A DNA stretch of 64,000 nt, from NCBI RefSeq assembly GCF_009720625.1, contig NZ_CP046266.1, positions 4,569,501-4,633,500 on the forward strand, given 5' to 3'. A model generated the notes under the pieces. That model saw only the letters and a list, made by a program, of their open reading frames with translations, did not search any database and was not told the origin of the DNA. The position numbers were made by a program, and so were the translations under genes. The stretch is from Metabacillus sediminilitoris. GTDB taxonomy: Bacteria; Bacillota; Bacilli; Bacillales; Bacillaceae. Within the stretch, counting starts at the first letter, position 1; every line of letters begins with the position of its first letter. Positions 42,823 through 50,902 of this stretch are shown here, piece by piece.

Positions 42823-44576
42823 CTTAATTCCCCCATTGGCTCAATTGTTAAAGGTAATATCATAGACACTTTTGTCCCACAATCTTGTCCACTGCTGATC
42901 GTAAACGATCCTTCTTGTCCATATAACTCTTCAATTCGCTTTTTAATGTTCCATAGTGCTGTTCCAGTTCCTTCATCAGAATGAACGGTTTCTTTTCCGA
43001 TTAAACCAGTTAAGTTCTGAGGAATTCCCATACCGTTGTCCTCTGTGATAAGGACCATTTTCCCGTTTTTTATCTGTGCAGTAACCGCCACCTTTCCGTT
43101 TTTCATCTTTGGAAAAGCGTGACGAATGGAATTTTCCACTAATGGCTGTAAAGTAAACGGCGGGATTAAAACAGACTTTAACGCTGGATCTATCTTCATC
43201 TCAACTTGGTATTTATCAGGATAGCGAGCTTGTTCTAAGGTTAAATATGCTTCCACATGTTCAAGTTCTTTTTCAAGCGGTATTAAAATTTGCCTCGCAC
43301 CTTGCAGGTTGCTTCGAAAAAATGTACTAAAATTTAATAAGAGCTTTCTTGCTTTATCCGCATCTGTACGAATTAGACTTGAAATGGTATTCATTGCATT
43401 AAAAAAGAAGTGGGGATGAACTTGCGCATGTAGCGCTTTAATTTCCGCATCCTTCAATAGTTTCCTTTGCAATTCTGCTTCTGCAAGCTCTAACTGTGTT
43501 GAAAAAAGCCTGCTTAGACCTTCAGCTAGCTCCTTCTCAACTGTATCTAATTTGCTTGGCTGGGTATAATAAATCTTTAAAGAACCTACTGTCTGATCAT
43601 GTGCTTTTAAAGGCAATACAATTGCAGCCTGTAAAGGGCAGTCTTCTTTAAAACATTGTATTTCACTTCTCGACTTGGCAACTTCTACTTCCCCTGATTC
43701 TAGTACTCTCTTAGTCAATCTAGTTGCAAGTTGGTGAGATGGGTTATGATGGTCTAAACCTACTCCAACATGTGCAAGGGCACGTTCTTGATTTGTAATC
43801 GCAATTGCATCAGCATTTGTTCCCTTTAGCATAATTTCGGCAACTTCTTTGCAGGAATGCGGGTTTAACCCTTGGCGAAAAAAAGGAAGCGTTTGCTGTG
43901 CAATATAAAGAGCTTTTTGTGTTTGTAATGCACTTAGCCGTTCTTTCTCAAGAAATATGTTTTGAATGATAAAAATAAATAATAACGTTCCAAAAGCATT
44001 AATAACAATCATCGGAATAGCAATTACTTCAACAAGATTGAGAGCGGATTCATATGGCTTCGCAATCAATAGGATAATCCCCATCTGCATACATTCCATT
44101 AAAATCCCGATCACCACAGCTCCATAAGGTGATCTATTTTTTCTAATTCCGAATCGTTTTCCTATAACCCCTGTGGCGATTCCAGCAATTATTGTAGATA
44201 GAGCACAGGCAATAGCTGTAAACCCACCTAGTGTTAGACGGTGCACACCTGCGATAACACCTACACCTAAACCTACAAATGGACCACCAAGTAACCCCCC
44301 GATGACAACACCCATAATTCTTGTATTGGCTATTGCTCCATCAATATCGCCATCAGCATTCCATGCTTGCGCCATAATTGCTCCATTATTAATTAATACT
44401 CCAGTGTAATTGCTAATGATGCCAAATAGACCAAATATCATAATTAAACTTATTTTTTCAGTAAAAGTATGCTCATTATGGATGATTTGGCGAAAAGATT
44501 GCATCTTAGAAAGCAAAAACGCAACAATAACAAGAATACCAACTCGCTCTATCATTAAAGGCAATAATTCAATCAT
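42819..44576 (-). CDS. lytS: Sensor histidine kinase LytS
   Basis: 585 residues. N-terminal 5TM-5TMR_LYT sensor (GLFGIISNYTGVLINNGA, GGLLGGPFVGLGVGVIAGVHRLTLGG), a GAF domain (about 225-350), a His_kinase domain with LHAQVHPHFFFNAMNTISSLI, and HATPase (NSIRHAFP, DNGMGIPQN). The downstream CstA-family gene suggests sensing of pyruvate or a related carboxylate. Confidence 0.92.
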   Translation of the reverse strand: MIELLPLMIERVGILVIVAFLLSKMQSFRQIIHNEHTFTEKISLIMIFGLFGIISNYTGVLINNGAIMAQAWNADGDIDGAIANTRIMGVVIGGLLGGPFVGLGVGVIAGVHRLTLGGFTAIACALSTIIAGIATGVIGKRFGIRKNRSPYGAVVIGILMECMQMGIILLIAKPYESALNLVEVIAIPMIVINAFGTLLFIFIIQNIFLEKERLSALQTQKALYIAQQTLPFFRQGLNPHSCKEVAEIMLKGTNADAIAITNQERALAHVGVGLDHHNPSHQLATRLTKRVLESGEVEVAKSRSEIQCFKEDCPLQAAIVLPLKAHDQTVGSLKIYYTQPSKLDTVEKELAEGLSRLFSTQLELAEAELQRKLLKDAEIKALHAQVHPHFFFNAMNTISSLIRTDADKARKLLLNFSTFFRSNLQGARQILIPLEKELEHVEAYLTLEQARYPDKYQVEMKIDPALKSVLIPPFTLQPLVENSIRHAFPKMKNGKVAVTAQIKNGKMVLITEDNGMGIPQNLTGLIGKETVHSDEGTGTALWNIKKRIEELYGQEGSFTISSGQDCGTKVSMILPLTIEPMGELR

Positions 44577-44805
44577 ATTCGATTCCTTCTCCCTCCCAGC
44601 CTCAGAGTTATATTATACAATATTTTAAATTTCTGATGAGGAACTGACTTCACAATTAATATGCAAGTAAAAGATGAAGTAAACTATTTAATCCAGATTT
44701 CTTCAATAAAAAAGGAAGAAAACACAATTTTTAAATAGAATGATCTATTTACTTGGCTAGACCAGTTATAAAAACAGCATATCTTTTACTTTCCTCCATT
44801 AAGAA

Positions 44806-44836
44806 AGGCATTACTGCTCAATGCAGTAATGCCTCA
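44806..44836 (-). terminator. Terminator after the glutamate symporter gene
   Basis: Perfect hairpin with arms AGGCATTACTGC and GCAGTAATGCCT followed by TTTCTT on the minus strand. Confidence 0.8.
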
Positions 44837-44843
44837 AATATTC

Positions 44844-46091
44844 TTATGCAACTTGTTTAGAAGAAGAATTAGGCTTAAATTCTCCCTCCCATTTTGAAAT
44901 CACTACTGCTGCAAGTGAATTACCTACAACATTTACTGCTGTTCTAGCCATATCTAAAATCCGATCGATACCAGCAATAAAGGCTAAACCTTCAATCGGA
45001 ATTCCGACTGTTCCTAATGTCGCCAATAGTACAACGAATGATACCCCTGGTACACCAGCAATACCTTTAGATGTCACCATAAGAACTAGCATTAAAGAAA
45101 TCTGCTGTGATAGTGACAGGTCAATTCCATACATTTGTGCAATGAAAACGGCAGCTAATGCTTGATATAATGTTGAACCATCTAGATTAAATGAGTAGCC
45201 CGTTGGAATAACAAATGAAGCAATCCCTCTTGGACAGCCGAATTTAATCATTTTTTCCATAATTCTTGGTAATACTGTTTCTGAACTTGCTGTAGAGTAC
45301 GCAAGCAGTAATTCATCTTTTATTAACTGAATAAATTTGAAAATATTAACCCCAGCCATTTTTGCAACGATACCTAGTACCACAATAATGAAAAACGCCA
45401 TGGTCAGATAAACAGTAATAACTAATTTCCCTAGAGGAATGAGTGATTCTAAACCAAATTTAGAAATCGTTACTCCGATTAACGCGAATACACCGAATGG
45501 TGCAAACTTCATAATTTGATTTGTCATATAAAACATAGCGTCAGCTGTACCTTGGAAAAATGCTAACACTGGCTTTCCTCTTTCTCCTATTGCTGTCAGT
45601 GCAAAACCAAATAAAACAGAGAAAAAGATAATAGCTAACATATCTCCTTCGATAAAAGCAGTAAAAATATTGCTAGGAACGATATTGACAAATGTTTCAG
45701 CAATACCGTGAGTTTCTACATTCTCAGCTGTTTCAACATAACTATTGATATCGGTTTTTTGAATAGATCCCATATCCACTCCAGCACCAGGCTGGAATAA
45801 GTTCGCAACAACCAGACCAAGTATAATAGCGATTGTCGTAATGATTTCAAAGTAGAGGATCGTCTTACCACCTAAACGGCCAAGTTTTTTTGTATCGCCA
45901 ACACTTGCAATCCCAACAATAATACTTGAGATGACAATTGGTATAACAATCATTTTTATTAATCTTAAAAATATATCACCGATCGGCTGTAAATATGCAG
46001 CTACTTGTGGATTACCATAAAAGATCGCTCCAACAATAATCCCAAGAATTAAACCGATGAGAATTTGCCAAGCAAGTCCAATTCTTTTCAA
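44844..46091 (-). CDS. gltT: Proton/sodium glutamate-aspartate symporter (GltT/GltP type)
   Basis: 415 residues, DAACS family with two hairpin loops: LAYSTASSETVLPRIMEKM and VIPTGYSFNLDGSTLYQ, then the substrate motif MARTAVNVVGNSLAAVV. The start is a TTG at 46091 right behind GGGAGGAATAACG; an ATG further up lacks a ribosome site. Imports glutamate or aspartate. It is monocistronic. Confidence 0.88.
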   Translation of the reverse strand: MKRIGLAWQILIGLILGIIVGAIFYGNPQVAAYLQPIGDIFLRLIKMIVIPIVISSIIVGIASVGDTKKLGRLGGKTILYFEIITTIAIILGLVVANLFQPGAGVDMGSIQKTDINSYVETAENVETHGIAETFVNIVPSNIFTAFIEGDMLAIIFFSVLFGFALTAIGERGKPVLAFFQGTADAMFYMTNQIMKFAPFGVFALIGVTISKFGLESLIPLGKLVITVYLTMAFFIIVVLGIVAKMAGVNIFKFIQLIKDELLLAYSTASSETVLPRIMEKMIKFGCPRGIASFVIPTGYSFNLDGSTLYQALAAVFIAQMYGIDLSLSQQISLMLVLMVTSKGIAGVPGVSFVVLLATLGTVGIPIEGLAFIAGIDRILDMARTAVNVVGNSLAAVVISKWEGEFKPNSSSKQVA

Positions 46092-46570
46092 CGTTATTCC
46101 TCCCATCTTACACTTATACATTATATATAATATCCTAAAAGAACTTTTTCTACAATAATAATAATTACGGTTAGGAAATAAGAACCACCCTATAGATACA
46201 AAGAACTTAATTGTTTAAATATTCAGTTTTAAATATTACAGAATAATAAAAAAGGTTTATTTTCACAAAACAGCTCCACTTTATAGGCCTAAATAATCAA
46301 ATAATAAAAAACAAAGCAATAGGTATTTCTTCTCGATTTCACTTTGTGTTTTTGTCGGTTGGAATCGAACCACTTCCACACCCTTTAGAACCAATTTCAA
46401 TTTTCACCTGTTATCTGGTCTGGAGGATGGCCCTTTAAGTCATGATCACCTTTCACTCACTATGATATTGGTATTGTCATATTAAAAATCAGCTTGTACA
46501 ATTTTTACCAAGCTGATTTTTCGCTTTCATCTTTCCTGTCTAATAAGATATCGAGTGAATATGCAATATT
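46092..46570. other. 479-bp gap with a terminator and an unexplained low-AT island
   Basis: The left part should hold the gltT promoter. At about 46340-46440 there is a stretch richer in G/C than its surroundings, with TTGGAATCGAACCA, which looks like a tRNA T-arm, but no cloverleaf forms. Minus-strand frames give short fragments only, such as KIEIGSKGCGSGSIPTD. It may be a relic of a gene or mobile element. Confidence 0.35.
46484..46521. terminator. Terminator downstream of the lysine transporter pseudogene
   Basis: Perfect hairpin with arms AAAAATCAGCTTG and CAAGCTGATTTTT, with T/A runs on both sides; it works in either direction. Confidence 0.85.
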
Positions 46571-47989
46571 TTAGTTTTTATTAGTAAGCTGGTGATTCTT
46601 TTTCCCGCGATTAATAATTGGGTACAAGATCACTCCAGCTGCGAATAGTCCTATTCCCAATGTAAATGTCACCATATCAGCTATTCCAGATTTAATGACA
46701 TAAATCGAGTATATAAGGGCAAAAACTGCAATGATTCCATCTACCATACGCAATCCATTTTGATGATCATATGTCTGTCCTTTTATAATTAGCTTCAAGA
46801 AAAAAATAGCTGAGACTAAATATGGTATCAAATAAGCAAGCGTTGCTGATGTCGTTAAAAATGTATAGGCCTCACTTATCGTACCTGATATAACCGATAG
46901 AATAAATAATTGTGACATTGCATTTGTTAATGTTAATGCTCGTACAGGGCTTCCCTTTTTATTAACCTTAGCAAAATATTTCGGAAAGACTCCTTTTGCT
47001 GCCGCTTAATAAGGTACCTCAGCACTTAGCAGGATCCAACCAATTGTTGATCCAAATAAGGCAATAATAGCGAGTATCGCCATAACTGTCGCACCGGTGT
47101 CACCAATCATAACAGAAAGTGCATCCACAAACGGTTTATCAGAAGCTCTTAAAACCTCTTGCGGTAAAACCCCCATAATAAGCAACGTTATTCCCATATA
47201 GATCAATAACGCAATAAATAAGCCGATAACCGTGGCGCGGCTGACATCTCTTTGTGATTTTGCCCGTCCAGATAAAATAACAGCTGACTCAATTCCAACA
47301 AATGCCCAAAGTGTTGATATCATCGCCATGTTAATTTGAGAAGAAAGTCCATGTGTTTGACCTGCTGAATCTATTACTGGTGTATAAAGATCCCCAAGGT
47401 TTGAATATTGAAATGTGAATAGTGCTGCAACAATAAATAAAGCAAAACCCATTATTTTCGTAACTGTCGCAACTACATTTAATTTTCCTGCAGCATTAAG
47501 GTTTGTAATTAAGATAAAATGAGTTCCCCAAAGCAAGATTGTACAAATAGTAAATGTAACAAATCTTCCAACCTCAATATCTTGATTTCCAACTGTTAAT
47601 AAAACAGTAGAAGCACTCATAATCGGGAAGAATGTTGACAAGTATCCTGCAAAACTTGTAATGATGGCAACATTACTAATCCAGTTCGCAATCCAATATC
47701 CCCAAACCATACTAAATCCGGCTATATCTCCCGTACGAGGTGATTCAAATAATTCACGGGCATAGCTTTGCGGACCGGCAGTTAAGTCAGGTCTTCGAAT
47801 CGATAATTTCCCAAAAACTAGTGCAATCATTAATACACCAAGACCTGTAAGTAACCATGCCAATGCGACGCCAAGAGGACTTGCTGTCTGTGCTAGTGTG
47901 CTCGTCAGCATGAATATCCCTGAACCTACCATATTACCTACAACTAAAGAGGTTAAAATCAACAGCCCCCACTTTTTTTCTTTCATCAT
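46571..47989 (-). pseudogene. yvsH: Lysine/basic amino acid APC transporter with one in-frame stop
   Basis: A continuous 472-codon frame with one internal TAA at codon 328 (47008-47006). Before it: VVGNMVGSGIFMLTSTLAQTASPLG, PQSYARELFESPRTGDIAGF, FVGIESAVILSGRAK, and LLSAEVPY. After it: AAAKGVFPKYFAKVNKKGSPVRALTLTN and four more helices. Relatives read VPYQAA here, so a CAA (Gln) to TAA change explains the break. A lysine riboswitch lies upstream, as for B. subtilis yvsH. The protein would be cut after about nine helices. Confidence 0.85.
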
Positions 47990-48002
47990 AAACCCTCCGA
48001 AA

Positions 48003-48036
48003 AAAGCGCATGAAATTGTATATTCATGCGCTTTGA
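48003..48036 (-). terminator. Terminator of the lysine riboswitch
   Basis: Hairpin with arms AAAGCGCATGAA and TTCATGCGCTTT followed by Ts on the minus strand, ending just before the GGAGGG ribosome site of the transporter gene. It is the likely switched element. Confidence 0.75.
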
Positions 48037-48054
48037 ATTCAAAAAAACCGCAAC

Positions 48055-48258
48055 AATCTCTTCATAGCTCTCCATAGATGTTAATCTATGACAGTACTAC
48101 ACCTTTTTGATGCAGTCCCAGTATGGATAGCTGGTGTGGTTACCCATACTTCGGCAGCAATTCCTTTTGTGTTTATTTCTACAATCCCACCAGATCTCCA
48201 AAAACACTACTCATAACCGCTGCAACCTCTACCTCACCGAGATATGATGAGGATTTCA
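48055..48258 (-). promoter_or_regulatory. Lysine riboswitch (L box)
   Basis: On the minus strand the L-box elements appear in order: GGTGAGGTAGAGGTTGC, AGTAGTGTTTTTGGAGA, AATTGCTGCCGAAGTAT, a P4-like arm (CCAGCTATCCATACTGGGACTG), ACTGTCATAGA and TATGGAGAGCTATGAAG. With lysine bound, this class stops transcription of lysine synthesis or uptake genes. Confidence 0.92.
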
Positions 48259-48280
48259 CCTATATAATTGTTTAGTTTTG

Positions 48281-48310
48281 AGAATATCAAATCATTTTAT
48301 CCAGTGTCAA
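48281..48310 (-). promoter_or_regulatory. Sigma-A promoter for the lysine riboswitch
   Basis: TTGACA, an 18-bp spacer and TATTCT on the minus strand, directly upstream of the L box. Confidence 0.75.
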
Positions 48311-48381
48311 TAAGCTACTAAAATGCTTTAATATTCTTATTCTTCAGAACTAAATTTTTCGTTTCATTCTACTATTGAGAG

Positions 48382-50208
48382 TTATTCTTTAAGATGGTAG
48401 GGAACAGTAGTGACAATAACATCCTTTCTATAAAGAAGTACTGCACGAATGAGTAAACTTGACTGATTGTGAAGAATATTATGCCATTTTTTCTTTGGAA
48501 TGAACTGCGGTATCAATACAGTTACCCGATAGTTCGATTCGTTTGCTTTATGTTCTACTGTGTCAATGAACTTTTTTAACGGATGGATAATACTTCTGTA
48601 ATAAGAGTAAAGTGTAACTAATCTTATATCAGGCTGCCATTTTTGCCATTTTTCTTCAAATGTTTTTACATCTTTTCTTTCAAAGGAAACATACACCGCA
48701 ATAATTTGATCTGCCTTAAGAGACTTTGCATAGTTTAGCGAGTTTTCAACCACATGAGTGATTCCAGCTACAGGTACAATAATGACATTTCCTTCAATTG
48801 GTTTAACAGGATCACAAGTTGTTATCCTTAGCTGGTTTCCTACCGCCAAATAATGACTTTTAATCCGATGAAAGATGATAACAAGTAATGGTAAGAAAAT
48901 TAAAACAGACCATACTTGACCAAATTTGGTGATAAAAAATGTTAACATAACTAGAAAACTAATTAAGGCACCAATGAAATTGATCACTAATTTAACAATC
49001 CAGCCTTTAGGCTTTTCTCGAATCCATTTTACGAGCATCCCGGTCTGAGATAATGTAAAAGGTATAAAAACTCCTACAGCATAAAGTGGTATCAATTGTT
49101 CTGTTTGGCCTTTAAAAACAATGATTAACAGAATTGATGCGGCTCCTAGAAAAATAATTCCATTTGAATACCCTAAACGATCGCCTCTTATCGTAAACAT
49201 CCTTGCAATATATTTATCCTTAGCAAGGTTAAAGGCGAGTAATGGAAATGCTGAATATCCGGTATTCGCAGCAAGTACAAGGATCATAGCTGTTGTTCCC
49301 TGTATGAAATAGTACATGAAATTTCTTCCAAACGTTTCTGCAGCAATTTGTGAGACAACCGTCTCCTCAGCTTTTGGTGTAATGCCATAGTAATAAGCTA
49401 AATAAACGATTCCCGAAAATAAGATAGCTAGTAAAATCCCCATTGCCATTAATGTTTTTGCAGCATTTTTCGGACCGGGATCTTTAAAGTTAGGAATAGC
49501 GTTAGAAATGGCTTCAACACCAGTTAATGCTGAACTCCCAGATGCAAAAGCTCTTAGCAGCAAAAATAAGGTAATACCAGTTACTGGTGTGCCTATAGGT
49601 GAATGTAAATCTGGTGAGACATTGCCAGTTAGTATATTATTAATTCCTACTCCAATCAGAATAAATAACGCCAATACAAATAAGTAAACTGGATAAGCTA
49701 ACACAGAGGCTGACTCTGTTATTCCCCTTAAATTTAAAATCGTTAAAAAGATAACCAAAATACATGCAATTAGGACATTATAGTCATGTAAGTTTGGAAA
49801 AGCAGAAGTAATCGCATCCGTTCCAGCAGATACACTTACTGCTACGGTAAGTATATAATCGACTAATAACGACCCCCCTGCAATTAACCCAGGATTGACA
49901 CCAAGGTTTTCCTTCGAAACGACATATGCTCCCCCTCCGTGCGGATAGGCAAAAATAATTTGTCGGTAAGACAAAATAAGAGCCGTTAATAGGAAAAGCA
50001 CCCCAATAGCAATCGGGATTGAATACCAAAAAGCAACCGTACTTACTGTTACTAAAACAAGTAAGATCTGTTCAGGGCCATATGCGACTGACGATAAAGC
50101 ATCAGAAGATAAAATGGCAAGAGCTTTCTTTTTATTAAGTTTTTGTTCCCCTAATTCGGTTGACTTAAGTGGTCGACCAATTAAAAATCGTTTAATCGCA
50201 GCTATCAT
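48382..50208 (-). CDS. kimA: Potassium importer KimA (YdaO family)
   Basis: 608 residues: twelve-helix APC core (SSDALSSVAYGPEQILLVLV, AYPHGGGAYVVSKENLG, FASGSSALTGVEAISNAIPNFKDPGPKNAA) and a cytosolic C-terminal domain of about 150 residues. KimA is a high-affinity K+/H+ symporter. A c-di-AMP riboswitch precedes it, as in B. subtilis, so expression falls when K+ and c-di-AMP are high. Confidence 0.93.
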   Translation of the reverse strand: MIAAIKRFLIGRPLKSTELGEQKLNKKKALAILSSDALSSVAYGPEQILLVLVTVSTVAFWYSIPIAIGVLFLLTALILSYRQIIFAYPHGGGAYVVSKENLGVNPGLIAGGSLLVDYILTVAVSVSAGTDAITSAFPNLHDYNVLIACILVIFLTILNLRGITESASVLAYPVYLFVLALFILIGVGINNILTGNVSPDLHSPIGTPVTGITLFLLLRAFASGSSALTGVEAISNAIPNFKDPGPKNAAKTLMAMGILLAILFSGIVYLAYYYGITPKAEETVVSQIAAETFGRNFMYYFIQGTTAMILVLAANTGYSAFPLLAFNLAKDKYIARMFTIRGDRLGYSNGIIFLGAASILLIIVFKGQTEQLIPLYAVGVFIPFTLSQTGMLVKWIREKPKGWIVKLVINFIGALISFLVMLTFFITKFGQVWSVLIFLPLLVIIFHRIKSHYLAVGNQLRITTCDPVKPIEGNVIIVPVAGITHVVENSLNYAKSLKADQIIAVYVSFERKDVKTFEEKWQKWQPDIRLVTLYSYYRSIIHPLKKFIDTVEHKANESNYRVTVLIPQFIPKKKWHNILHNQSSLLIRAVLLYRKDVIVTTVPYHLKE

Positions 50209-50307
50209 TTTTGCACCACCAAATTAGTATTAAATTCATTTTATATATTCCCCAGGTAACTCCATATAAGCCGTTAATTAATTAATTTTTAATATCTTAA
50301 TAACGAC

Positions 50308-50345
50308 AAAAAGCCCACAAGGCATAGTAAATAGCCCTGTGGACA
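50308..50345 (-). terminator. Terminator of the c-di-AMP riboswitch
   Basis: Hairpin with arms CACAGGGCTA and TGCCTTGTGGGCT-type partner, followed by TTTTTG on the minus strand, between the aptamer and kimA. Confidence 0.75.
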
Positions 50346-50355
50346 TTAGTTTTGA

Positions 50356-50516
50356 TGTCTCACCTGCTTCACCGACCTCTCATAACGCTTACGGAGTTAG
50401 CTGTCGGGTTCAGGACAAAAGAGTATCCTTACCTACTTAAAATAGGATTCACCCCAAGAGGATAAAAGATCCACATAAATTGGGTCCCCCGTTCCTAAAG
50501 GATTAAGCGATTTGAT
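50356..50516 (-). promoter_or_regulatory. ydaO-yuaA c-di-AMP riboswitch upstream of kimA
   Basis: On the minus strand: ATCGCTTAATCC, GGGGGACCCA, TTGGGGTGAATCC, then GAACCCGACAGCTAACTCCG and TAAGCG, the pseudo-symmetric core of this class. Ligand binding terminates transcription of K+ uptake genes. Confidence 0.93.
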
Positions 50517-50696
50517 ATATGAAACTGATGAATATATTACTCCTATGATTATATTTAGTAAATAGTTAATTTCTTCATAAAAATATTTATTATTTAATCC
50601 TGCTTATTATTTTAAATACACTAAATATACAGGAAAAGAATAAATCTATTGGAAAGGTTAAGAATACTTTAATAAAAGGAATGTTAGGTGGATTCT

Positions 50697-50828
50697 ATGA
50701 AGAAGGAAACTGAACCTTTATTATCTGATGAGTTTTTAGATGAGATAGCTAGAGAGATTAATGAATTATATGGTGGTTCTTTAGATGAACAAAATGAGGA
50801 GCAAGGTGTGCAATCTAAAATTGAATAA
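50697..50828 (+). CDS. 43-residue acidic hypothetical protein
   Basis: ATG behind TTAGGTGGATTCT, encoding MKKETEPLLSDEFLDEIARE, then INELYGGSLDEQNEEQG. Acidic with one amphipathic helix. It has a downstream terminator and lies in the gap between kimA and secDF. I do not recognise a family. The minus-strand ORF overlapping it has no ribosome site. Confidence 0.6.
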   Translation: MKKETEPLLSDEFLDEIAREINELYGGSLDEQNEEQGVQSKIE

Positions 50829-50854
50829 TAACAGTTATTAATCATTTTTCTATA

Positions 50855-50892
50855 AAAAATGCACAAAGTTTTTTGCCTTTGTGCATTTTTTC
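50855..50892. terminator. Bidirectional terminator between the 43-residue gene and secDF
   Basis: Hairpin with arms AAAAATGCACAAAG and CTTTGTGCATTTTT between convergent genes. Confidence 0.85.
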
Positions 50893-50902
50893 TTACTATT
50901 TA

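Noticed and set aside
46340..46370. tRNA gene suggested by a T-arm-like GGTTCGATTCC on the minus strand
   Set aside because: Outer T-stem pairs fail and no D-arm, anticodon arm or acceptor stem can be formed.
46571..46918. Independent 115-residue membrane protein
   Set aside because: It is the same frame as the upstream transporter fragment, separated only by one TAA, and it starts in mid-domain; better read as the C-terminal part of one broken gene.
50684..50866. 60-codon minus-strand ORF
   Set aside because: Antisense to the 43-residue gene; Cys/Ser-rich random-looking translation without start signals.
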